From NCBI RefSeq assembly GCF_001613805.1, contig NZ_LPVY01000003.1, positions 124,001-188,000 on the forward strand: a stretch of 64,000 nucleotides of DNA. The letters run 5' to 3'. Position 1 is the stretch's first letter; each line of letters starts with the position of its first letter. Below are positions 57,450 to 64,000 of the stretch, in pieces. This DNA is from Thalassospira lucentensis. Lineage in GTDB: Bacteria; Pseudomonadota; Alphaproteobacteria; Rhodospirillales; Thalassospiraceae. The notes below the pieces were generated by a model. It was not told the origin of the DNA. It was given only the letters and a program-made list of their open reading frames with translations, and did not search any database. A program made the position numbers and the translations under genes.

Positions 57450-58271
57450 GTGCGAAGCGTCGATATGGATAAGATTACCGAAATTATCCGCGAAGTATCG
57501 GCCGAGGAAATAGCACCACGCTTTGGCCAGTTGGAAGAAAGCGATATCGATACCAAGAGCCATGCCATGGACCTGGTGACAATCGCCGATACGGAGGCAG
57601 AACGGGTTCTGACAAGACGTTTTTGCGACCTTTTGCCTGGCAGTGTTGCGCTGGGTGAAGAGGCGGCCCACGCCGATCCAAAATTACCAGAACGTGTATT
57701 TTCCAATGATGCACCGGTCTGGATCATCGACCCTGTAGACGGGACCAAGAATTTTGCACATCATCGTCAGCCGTTTCGGTGCATGGTTGCCCTTTATCAT
57801 GGCGATGAAACCGTCGCTGCCTGGATCATTGATCCAATTGAAGGTTCAGCAACAGTCGCGGAGAAAGGGGCAGGGACGCTCCATAACGGCACCCCTGTGC
57901 ATGTTCGCTCAAACATTCAAGTGGCAAAAGATGCCAAGGGTTTCCTGATCTCGTTTGCCCGTGACCGTATCCGCAGGCATTACGGACATCTCGATTTCTT
58001 TGATGAGGTTGCCCACTATTCCTGCTGTGGGGCCGAATATCAGGAAATTGCCCAAGGGCTTTTTGACTTCTGTGCCTATCGCAACCTGAAACCGTGGGAT
58101 CATGCCCCCGGAACCTTGCTGGTGCGTGAGGCGGGTGGTGTTGCCAAACATATCACCGCAGCAGGATCAGATGAATATCACGCCAATGGCAATGCACCTG
58201 GGTTACTATGTGCATCATCGCCGGAACTTTGGGCAGAAATGAACGAGATTCTGCTACCTTTGTTCGGATAG
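57450..58271 (+). CDS. hisN: Inositol monophosphatase family protein, probably histidinol-phosphatase
   Basis: A 273-residue Mg-dependent phosphatase of the FIG superfamily. Metal ligands sit in LGEEAAHAD, WIIDPVDGTKNF and KPWDHAPGTLLVREAGG. In actinobacteria and alphaproteobacteria such proteins often act as HisN, removing phosphate from histidinol phosphate; myo-inositol phosphatase is the alternative. I chose GTG 57450 because GGAAAGG stands eight bases before it; ATG 57465 is possible. It follows hflX by 41 bases and is likely co-transcribed. Confidence 0.82.
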   Translation: MRSVDMDKITEIIREVSAEEIAPRFGQLEESDIDTKSHAMDLVTIADTEAERVLTRRFCDLLPGSVALGEEAAHADPKLPERVFSNDAPVWIIDPVDGTKNFAHHRQPFRCMVALYHGDETVAAWIIDPIEGSATVAEKGAGTLHNGTPVHVRSNIQVAKDAKGFLISFARDRIRRHYGHLDFFDEVAHYSCCGAEYQEIAQGLFDFCAYRNLKPWDHAPGTLLVREAGGVAKHITAAGSDEYHANGNAPGLLCASSPELWAEMNEILLPLFG

Positions 58272-58288
58272 CATCGCCTTTTTATCCT

Positions 58289-59113
58289 TCAGCCGTTATT
58301 GCGCTCTGCCTTTTTGGCCTCATTCCATAGCGCATCCATTTCTTCCAGATCGGATTGGCTTGCACTTCGCCCATCACGGGCCAATTCGTTTTCGATGAAA
58401 TGAAAACGGCGTGTGAATTTGTGGTTTGCGCGACGCAACGCGACTTCCGGGTCAACGCCCAGCTTGCGTGCCAGATTTGCCATGACAAACAGCATATCGC
58501 CAAGTTCGTCTTCAATCCGGTCGTGATTGGGGTTTTCGGTCAGTTCCGCCTGCAGCTCGCCGATTTCTTCGTGCAGCTTGTCAAAAACCTCGTCTGGAGA
58601 GGGCCAGTCAAATCCGACGCGCGCGGCCCGTTTTGTAAGCTTCTCGGCTCGCATCAGTGCGGGCAGGGCGCTTGCTACACCATCAAGAGCACTATGGCGT
58701 TCATGCCCTTTCGTCTCGGCCTTTTCTGCGCGCTCTGCGGCCTTGATCTTTTCCCAGATCTGATTGACGCCATCGGTGGTTTTGGCGTCACCATCACCAA
58801 ACACATGCGGATGACGGACAATCATCTTTGATACAATGCTGTTTGCAACATCTTCGAAAGTGAAATGGCCTTCTTCAGATGCCATTTGCGAATGAAAGAC
58901 GACTTGCAGCAGCAGGTCGCCGAGTTCTTCGCGTAATTCGTTCATATCATTCTGGGCTATCGCATCAGCGACTTCATAGGCTTCCTCAATAGTGTAAGGG
59001 GCAATGGTCGCAAAGTTTTGCTCCAGATCCCAAGGACAACCTCCATCCGGGTCACGCAACCTTGCCATGACATCCAGTAATGCATTGATTGCCTTGCTAT
59101 TATGATCGGTCAT
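58289..59113 (-). CDS. mazG: Nucleoside triphosphate pyrophosphohydrolase MazG
   Basis: A 274-residue all-alpha NTP pyrophosphatase with two MazG domains. LMARLRDPDGGCPWDLEQ is the family start, followed by EEAYEVADAI and ELREELGDLLLQVVFHSQMA with the Mg-binding acidic residues (EExxE...ExxD); the second domain has IGELQAELTENPNHDRIEDELGDMLFVMANLAR. It hydrolyses canonical and damaged NTPs and in E. coli moderates the stringent response. Convergent with hisN; ahead of the ectoine operon on the same strand but after its terminator. Confidence 0.95.
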   Translation of the reverse strand: MTDHNSKAINALLDVMARLRDPDGGCPWDLEQNFATIAPYTIEEAYEVADAIAQNDMNELREELGDLLLQVVFHSQMASEEGHFTFEDVANSIVSKMIVRHPHVFGDGDAKTTDGVNQIWEKIKAAERAEKAETKGHERHSALDGVASALPALMRAEKLTKRAARVGFDWPSPDEVFDKLHEEIGELQAELTENPNHDRIEDELGDMLFVMANLARKLGVDPEVALRRANHKFTRRFHFIENELARDGRSASQSDLEEMDALWNEAKKAERNNG

Positions 59114-59204
59114 ATTTCTTTTGCCCCGGTGTCATTGGCATGTGATTGGTGTTCTGTCCTAACGTGCCTGATCCTGTCTGGCAAGCCGCCCGATATAGCA
59201 AAAC

Positions 59205-59236
59205 AAAACCCGCCAGCGTATCTGCTGGCGGGTTTT
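59205..59236 (-). terminator. Terminator of the ectoine operon
   Basis: AAAACCCGCCAGC / GCTGGCGGGTTTT is a perfect 13-bp stem with a six-base loop and a T-rich tract on the minus strand, 25 bases after the aspartokinase stop. Confidence 0.92.
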
Positions 59237-59260
59237 GCTTTTTATAGAGAATAAACGTAA

Positions 59261-60760
59261 TCAGGCAGCAGCAAGCTCTTCGGCTCTGTCGGAGCCTTTA
59301 TCGTCAGATTTGCTTTTCTTGCCTTCGATAAGGCCGCGATGCAGTGCCTTGATTGCCTTGTTGAAGTCGCCTTCGGCAACCACGAACTGCAAGTCGACCC
59401 TGCGGCTGGGATAATGGCTTGCCACAAGTTCGATACCGTCTGTATCCAGAATGCTAACCGCACGGGCAAACAGGCCGGGTTGATCAATGTTCGCACCAAT
59501 TACGGAAACAATCGCCACCTTACGTGTCTTTACACTGGCTTCGGGTTGTTTCGCCTCAATCTCGTCGACACAGCGACGGATTTGTTTGAGCGGGGCTGAC
59601 ACATAATGCGTAATCGTATTTGCATTAAGGTTTTTGGTGACAGTTGGAACCCTGAAACGCTTCAGAACGCTTAGAATGGTCTCTTCACCACCAGCAACAC
59701 CAACCATGTCCTGATTGAAAACCTCGATCTCGAATGCCGTCGGCACACCAGTCACGATTTCCACACGGCTGTCATCCGGATCCCAATGATCATCAATTAC
59801 AGTCCCCGGATGTTCCGGTTCAAACGTATTGGCGATCCGTAGCGGAATGTCATTCTGACGCAGCCCCTTGGCTGCACGCGGATGAATGGCTTCCATCCCC
59901 ATATTCGACAGCTGATCGGCGACGTCATAACTGGTGCGACCAATCGGACGTACGGCATCCTCGCCAACGATACGTGGATCCGCACTCGACAGGTGGAACT
60001 CCTTGTGAATGATTGCTTCGCGCGCCTGCGTCAGGCAGGCGATACGCGAAAATGTCACTTCACTATAGCCGCGGCCATAAATGCTCATCAGACCTTCGCT
60101 GCACTGGGCATATCCCGTGGCAATCGGAAGCTGCTTGGAAATATCGATATCGGAAAATACCTTTTCGATACGACCATCAAGCGTTGATGCTTCCGGCTCA
60201 CGCCAGCCGGAAAGGTCGGCAAAGACTGCGTTCACCCCCTTGGCACGAAGCAGCAGCATTGTATTGTGCGCGCTATGTGATTCACCGATCGCGCTCAGCA
60301 TCTCACGTACCGTCAGCAAGTGCTTTTCAAGCTTGAAATGCCCAAAACTGCAAAGGCGGTGCAAATCCATCAGGCAACTGCGTGTGCCCTCGATACGTTC
60401 CTGAACAAAGGCGTTGGCCAATTTGAGTTCAGGCGCATCACCAAAGATTTCTTCGTTAATCGCACACATCTCCTCAGAAACCTTGGTCAGGGCATCACCC
60501 CATGCCCAATCGGTTTCAGAGCCCGCATAAAGTTGATAAACGCCAGCTTCGCCGGTTTTCTTGTTTTCCAGCAGCATGTCGGTAAAACCGCCATAAGCCG
60601 AAACCACAAAAACGCGGTTATAAAGTTCGCTGTCGCTGCGATTGCCGACAAGGATATTGTCCATCACGGCACTGACCTGCGACATCGACGTTCCGCCGAT
60701 CTTGTGAACGCTATGCCCAGCGTCCGTTTTTGCGGCAGTCTTTTTCTGGGCTGAAAGCAT
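59261..60760 (-). CDS. ask: Ectoine-specific aspartate kinase (Ask_Ect)
   Basis: A 499-residue aspartokinase. The kinase start is VHKIGGTSMSQ, with VSAYGGFTDMLLE and HTHPR-region text IHPRAAKGLRQNDIPLRI; two C-terminal ACT domains follow (about 390-470), and the tail is charged (KKSKSDDKGSD). It makes aspartyl phosphate for L-aspartate semialdehyde, the ectoine precursor. Its place at the end of ectABC marks it as the specialised enzyme that escapes feedback control by lysine and threonine. AGGAGG precedes ATG 60760; an open frame further upstream is not coding. It follows ectC by 85 bases containing a stem-loop. Confidence 0.94.
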   Translation of the reverse strand: MLSAQKKTAAKTDAGHSVHKIGGTSMSQVSAVMDNILVGNRSDSELYNRVFVVSAYGGFTDMLLENKKTGEAGVYQLYAGSETDWAWGDALTKVSEEMCAINEEIFGDAPELKLANAFVQERIEGTRSCLMDLHRLCSFGHFKLEKHLLTVREMLSAIGESHSAHNTMLLLRAKGVNAVFADLSGWREPEASTLDGRIEKVFSDIDISKQLPIATGYAQCSEGLMSIYGRGYSEVTFSRIACLTQAREAIIHKEFHLSSADPRIVGEDAVRPIGRTSYDVADQLSNMGMEAIHPRAAKGLRQNDIPLRIANTFEPEHPGTVIDDHWDPDDSRVEIVTGVPTAFEIEVFNQDMVGVAGGEETILSVLKRFRVPTVTKNLNANTITHYVSAPLKQIRRCVDEIEAKQPEASVKTRKVAIVSVIGANIDQPGLFARAVSILDTDGIELVASHYPSRRVDLQFVVAEGDFNKAIKALHRGLIEGKKSKSDDKGSDRAEELAAA

Positions 60761-60806
60761 GGTGCCTCCTTTGGGGGCGTTTCCTTGAAAATCTACGTCG
60801 TCAGAG

Positions 60807-60836
60807 CTTGGGGCGAACCGTGATGGCCGCCCCAAG
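60807..60836. repeat. Stem-loop between ectC and ask
   Basis: CTTGGGGCG-N12-CGCCCCAAG, nine perfect base pairs, in the 85-base gap. No T-run follows on the minus strand, so a terminator is unlikely; it may stabilise or process the mRNA. Confidence 0.6.
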
Positions 60837-60845
60837 TTCAAAGCC

Positions 60846-61247
60846 CTAGCTGGCAAGAGCATCACCATCAAGCGGGTAGACGCCGTTCTCATCATGCGTC
60901 TCACGCCCGTTAAGTGGCGGATTGAATGCGCAGGCTACAACCATATCCTCAGTACCGCCGCGCAAATAATGGCGGTCGTGTTTATCAAGAATATAAACAG
61001 TGCCCGGTACAATCTTGTATTTCTTGCCATCTGCTATGGTTTCAACTTCACCATTGCCCGAAATGCAATAGACCGTCTCGAAATGATTCGCATAGCAAAT
61101 CTCGGTTTCTGTGCCGGCATAAATCGTGGTGATATGGAACGAGAAACCCATCCCATCATCGGCAAGTGAGAGGCGGGTGCTCTCCCAGTTTTCGGCAACG
61201 ACCCGGCGCCCTGATGCTTCACATTCTTTCAGTGTACGAACAATCAT
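60846..61247 (-). CDS. ectC: L-ectoine synthase
   Basis: A 133-residue cupin that cyclises N-gamma-acetyl-diaminobutyrate to ectoine. [44 protein letters not shown] and [15 protein letters not shown] are family text; the metal and substrate residues include the Tyr and His in [13 protein letters not shown]. The product is a compatible solute that balances osmotic pressure. It is flanked by stem-loops on both sides. No ectD hydroxylase is in the window. Confidence 0.97.
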   Translation of the reverse strand: MIVRTLKECEASGRRVVAENWESTRLSLADDGMGFSFHITTIYAGTETEICYANHFETVYCISGNGEVETIADGKKYKIVPGTVYILDKHDRHYLRGGTEDMVVACAFNPPLNGRETHDENGVYPLDGDALAS

Positions 61248-61280
61248 ATTTAACTCTTTGATTTAATTTCAGTTACGGGG

Positions 61281-61306
61281 CGGGGCAACGCCAATGCATT
61301 GCCCCG
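61281..61306. repeat. Stem-loop between ectB and ectC
   Basis: CGGGGCAA-N10-TTGCCCCG, eight perfect base pairs, in the 66-base gap. A T-run is absent on the minus strand. It is similar in type to the stem between ectC and ask. Confidence 0.6.
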
Positions 61307-61313
61307 GCCAAAA

Positions 61314-62597
61314 TCATTCGGCAGCAGCTTTTGCCGAAGAAATTTCCTTGCCCATTGCTTTGGCTGTCGCCATTTCAAGAATGTCCAGACCATGGGCCAG
61401 ATCGTCCTTAGAAATGATCAGCGGCACAAGGCATTTGACAACCTCGTCTTCCGGGCCGCTGGTTTCAATGACTAGATTGTGCGCGAAGCATTCCTTGGTA
61501 ACTTTAGATGCGAGTTCACCGCTTTCAAAGCAGATGCCCTGCATCAGTCCACGACCTTTGCGATAGATTTTGCCATCACCATAACGGTCGGCAATCTGTT
61601 CAAGACGCTTTCCAAGGAAATCAGCCTTGTCGCGAACATCATTAGCGAACTTGTCGTCCGACCAAAAATGATCAAGAGCCGCGGCCGCCGTTACGAAGGC
61701 ATGGTTATTACCTCGGAACGTGCCATTATGTTCACCCGGATGCCAGACATCGTATTCTGGCTTAATCAGAACGACAGCCAGCGGCAAGCCATAAGCCGAG
61801 AGAGATTTCGACAACGTCACCATGTCCGGCTTGATCCCGGCGGGCTCAAAGCTGAAGAAAGTCCCGGTGCGACCGCAACCAGCCTGAATGTCATCAACGA
61901 TCAGCAGGATGTCGTGCTTCCGGCAAACCTGTTCCAGTTTCTGTAGCCAACCGAAATCTGCTGCATTCAAACCGCCTTCACCCTGAACGGTTTCAACGAT
62001 GATGGCAGCGGGCAGGGCGATGCCACTGGAATTGTCACCAAGTACGCGGTCCAGATACTCGGTCGTGTCGGCACCGTCGCCCATGTAGCCGTCGAATGGT
62101 ACGGCAACCGCATTGTCAAGTGACACACCGGCCGCGCCTCGGTGGTGTTCATTGCCAGTAATGGCTAATGCACCAAGTGTCACGCCGTGGAAACCATTGG
62201 TGAACGAAATGACGGTTTCACGTCCTTTCACGCGGCGGGCAAGCTTAAGAGCCGCTTCAACTGCATTCGTACCAGTGGGCCCCGTAAACTGGATTTTGTA
62301 ATCCATGTTTCTCGGCTTCAGCACTTTGCTTTCCATTGCTTCGAGAAAAGCTGCCTTGGCCTTGGTATGCATATCCAATCCGTGGGTAATGCCGTTCGAC
62401 TTGATATAGTCGATCAGTTTTTCCTGCAGCACAGGATGATTGTGACCATAATTCAGACTACCGGCACCAGCCAGAAAATCGAGATAACGCTTGCCGTCAG
62501 TATCGGTCAGCCAAGCACCTTCAGCCTTTTCAAAGGTTACGGGGAAGGAGCGCGCATAGCTCTGAACTTCCGACTCAAGACGATCAAATACAGTCAT
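61314..62597 (-). CDS. ectB: Diaminobutyrate-2-oxoglutarate transaminase
   Basis: A 427-residue class III PLP aminotransferase. It makes L-2,4-diaminobutyrate from aspartate semialdehyde with glutamate. Text such as [66 protein letters not shown] and the PLP lysine in [14 protein letters not shown] is that of EctB. Second gene of the operon, 114 bases after ectA, with AGAGGGA before its start. Confidence 0.97.
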   Translation of the reverse strand: MTVFDRLESEVQSYARSFPVTFEKAEGAWLTDTDGKRYLDFLAGAGSLNYGHNHPVLQEKLIDYIKSNGITHGLDMHTKAKAAFLEAMESKVLKPRNMDYKIQFTGPTGTNAVEAALKLARRVKGRETVISFTNGFHGVTLGALAITGNEHHRGAAGVSLDNAVAVPFDGYMGDGADTTEYLDRVLGDNSSGIALPAAIIVETVQGEGGLNAADFGWLQKLEQVCRKHDILLIVDDIQAGCGRTGTFFSFEPAGIKPDMVTLSKSLSAYGLPLAVVLIKPEYDVWHPGEHNGTFRGNNHAFVTAAAALDHFWSDDKFANDVRDKADFLGKRLEQIADRYGDGKIYRKGRGLMQGICFESGELASKVTKECFAHNLVIETSGPEDEVVKCLVPLIISKDDLAHGLDILEMATAKAMGKEISSAKAAAE

Positions 62598-62711
62598 AAT
62601 TCCCTCTTTTTGATTGGGAAAATAAAAAATGGTTCTGTCATGCCAAACGTCCGGTCAAGCCGGTTGTTCCAATTAAATGGCATCAGAATTCAGAAAAGTA
62701 GGGGCGGATAA

Positions 62712-63260
62712 TCAGGCCGCGACGCGTGCAACATCTGCGCGTTCGAACGGGCCGATCTGCCACAGTATTTCACTGGCAGCAGCACCATCGAAATGCGTTT
62801 CACGCTCGAACAGGACCTTGCGCTTGACCTCGGTTTCGAGTTCACGTGCAACAGAACGGAAAACACCCTGTGAAGGCGCATTGGACGATGTGATTGTCGT
62901 CTGCAGCTCGGTCACATTATGACAGATCGGGCGGTCCAGAATTTCGAGGATCATGGATTTCGCCAGTTTTAAACCGCGCGCCTTGGGCGATACGGCAACC
63001 TGCCAAATAAACAGGCGTTCAGGATTTTCCGGTACAATGTAGCCGGAAACGAAGCCCGCAGGTTGACCGTCAAGTTCGGCGATCACACAGGTGTCGGCAA
63101 AGTGCGAACACTGCAGGAGGTTGCAATAAACTGAATTTTCATCCAGTGGCTTGCATTCCGCGATCAGCTCATTGACTGCGGCACCATCTACGGCCTTGGG
63201 TTTCCGGATCGTAAGATTGGCTTTGTGGCCGCGATTGCCGCTTGTGGTGGCAATTTTCAT
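62712..63260 (-). CDS. ectA: Diaminobutyrate acetyltransferase
   Basis: A 182-residue GNAT enzyme that acetylates diaminobutyrate from acetyl-CoA. NLTIRKPKAVDGAAVNELIAEC opens the family, followed by LDENSVYCNLLQCSHFADTCVIAELDG and VAVSPKARGLKLAKSMILEIL, which carries the CoA-binding loop. First gene of ectABC-ask, transcribed away from the MarR-type ectR. A good promoter lies 50-80 bases upstream. Confidence 0.96.
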   Translation of the reverse strand: MKIATTSGNRGHKANLTIRKPKAVDGAAVNELIAECKPLDENSVYCNLLQCSHFADTCVIAELDGQPAGFVSGYIVPENPERLFIWQVAVSPKARGLKLAKSMILEILDRPICHNVTELQTTITSSNAPSQGVFRSVARELETEVKRKVLFERETHFDGAAASEILWQIGPFERADVARVAA

Positions 63261-63579
63261 CGGTCTATCTGCCTCATTATTTCGATATGCGATCTTTCAT
63301 GTCGCGAGGAATATATAGAATATCGATGGAAAAACGTCAATATATCAACGGTGACGAAAACGTGAAACATTATAATAGATTGATTTTATTGTGGAAAAAT
63401 TTGATTTTCACGCGCAGCATTTAATCCATAAACCAAAACATGGTCAGCTTTTAATTTAGCGAAATCCGATTGAATTATACTTAGAACATCTATGGAAATA
63501 GAGCGGAAAACGTTGCAGGCCACCGATTTGACCGCTATTACTTCAGTGAAATCAAAACAACAAATATCGGAACTGCAGC
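63261..63579. other. Divergent control region between ectA and ectR
   Basis: About 320 AT-rich bases with no gene. It holds the ect promoter (63312-63347), a second AATATAT element at 63310, and must contain the ectR promoter further on. I see no other clear palindrome of useful length. Confidence 0.6.
63312..63347 (-). promoter_or_regulatory. Promoter of the ectoine operon with adjoining ATATAT repeat
   Basis: On the minus strand TTGACG (63340-63335), a 17-base spacer and TATATA (63317-63312) form a near-ideal sigma-70 promoter, placing the start of transcription about 45-50 bases before ectA. A TTGATATATTG sequence (63347-63337) overlaps the -35 box and could be a site for the MarR-type EctR. 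Confidence 0.6.
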
Positions 63580-64000
63580 ATGGATAAGTTGCACGAAGCG
63601 CTCATTTCAATTCGTCGGATTCTGCGTGCCAGCGACATTCACGCAAAAAAGCTGGGCAAGGTCACGGGGCTCAAGACATCGCAACTGATTGTTCTGCAAT
63701 CCCTGGAAGAATTCGGTGAGATGACTGTTGGGGAAATCGCCGGCAAGGTCAATCTTGCCCAAGCATCGGCTACGGCATTGGTTGACAAGCTTCAGGCCAT
63801 GAATTTGGTGAGGCGTGCACGAGGGGACACGGACAAGCGCAAGGTATTTGTTCAACTGACTGACCATGGTCGCAATGTCCTTGATCGCGCGCCTATGGCA
63901 CTGCATGACCGGTTTTCTGATAAATTCAAGGCACTGGAGGAATGGGAGCAAAGCTTTCTAATCGCAGCACTCCAGCGTGTTTCCGGGATGATGGATGCCA
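63580..64000 (+). CDS. ectR: MarR family regulator EctR (partial)
   Basis: The gene leaves the window; 140 residues are visible. LGKVTGLKTSQLIVLQSLEEFGEMTVGEIA, then VNLAQASATALVDKLQAMNLVRRARGDTDKRKVFVQLTDHG is a complete MarR winged helix with the GDxDKR wing motif. Divergent position next to ectABC-ask and this sequence fit EctR, the repressor of ectoine genes known from methylotrophs and other proteobacteria. The start (ATG 63580) has only a weak ribosome site. It probably binds the shared control region. Confidence 0.88.
   Translation, partial: MDKLHEALISIRRILRASDIHAKKLGKVTGLKTSQLIVLQSLEEFGEMTVGEIAGKVNLAQASATALVDKLQAMNLVRRARGDTDKRKVFVQLTDHGRNVLDRAPMALHDRFSDKFKALEEWEQSFLIAALQRVSGMMDA

Noticed and set aside
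60761-60904. 48-codon N-terminal extension of the aspartokinase
   Set aside because: AGGAGG precedes ATG 60760 and the extension runs through the ectC-ask stem-loop.

Overview
The window is a chromosomal segment of an alphaproteobacterium, most likely a marine Rhodospirillales member close to Thalassospira. This rests on gene content and order: ntrB-ntrC-ntrY-ntrX-trkA-hfq-hflX, glyA-nrdR-ribD-ribE-ribB-ribH-nusB-thiL and plsX-fabH-ihfA-merR blocks, a MucR/Ros regulator, DUF1127 and DUF6867 proteins, fused IspDF, an Mg-type HemB, and an ectoine operon with its own aspartokinase. The genus is an inference. I see no prophage, insertion sequence or CRISPR array; almost all of the window is core or niche metabolism.

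Layout. 1-4.6 kb: the C-terminal end of a TRAP permease facing a convergent TRAP binding protein, then bpt and motAB. 4.9-13.3 kb: a stand-alone flavin reductase, threonine ammonia-lyase, an aldehyde dehydrogenase divergent from a type III PLP decarboxylase, malonyl-CoA synthetase, a DUF1127 micro-protein and a class IIA HAD protein. 13.3-14.2 kb: a gene-free stretch with a dRS3-like double hairpin and two diverged tandem copies of a ~270 bp element. 14.2-22.2 kb: hemB, an MFS transporter with its DeoR regulator, metY, and a valine-catabolic operon (acyl-CoA dehydrogenase, 3-hydroxyisobutyryl-CoA hydrolase, 3-hydroxyisobutyrate dehydrogenase) preceded by operator-like palindromes. 22.2-28.5 kb: a complete branched-chain amino acid ABC transporter, livHMGF plus a small DUF6867 membrane protein and the binding protein. 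28.6-41.7 kb: mucR, rpiB, the glyA/riboflavin/nusB/thiL operon, bamE, a cytochrome bc1 chaperone, a DUF177 protein, plsX-fabH, ihfA and a MerR regulator. 41.8-46.1 kb: tRNA-Pro(GGG), small single genes, ispZ, ispDF and a YpjD-like protein. 46.2-58.3 kb: dusB, two nitrogen two-component systems, trkA, a HAD phosphatase, hfq, hflX and a histidinol-phosphatase-like gene. 58.3-64 kb: mazG and the ectoine operon ectA-ectB-ectC-ask with a divergent MarR-type ectR cut by the window end.

How the genes work together. The window links amino-acid uptake (liv), valine breakdown, nitrogen sensing (NtrBC/NtrYX), one-carbon and flavin synthesis, fatty-acid initiation and osmoprotection (ectoine synthesis, K+ gating by TrkA). 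The observations most worth a second look are: the ~270 bp diverged tandem repeat at 13.4-13.9 kb; a RibB protein whose GTP cyclohydrolase II half has lost all three zinc cysteines (RibBX type); an NtrX lacking the sigma-54 contact loop; stem-loops in two consecutive gaps of the ectoine operon with a clear promoter upstream; and perfect inverted repeats before matB, the DUF1127 gene and the valine operon. I did not find a clearly new multi-gene system.
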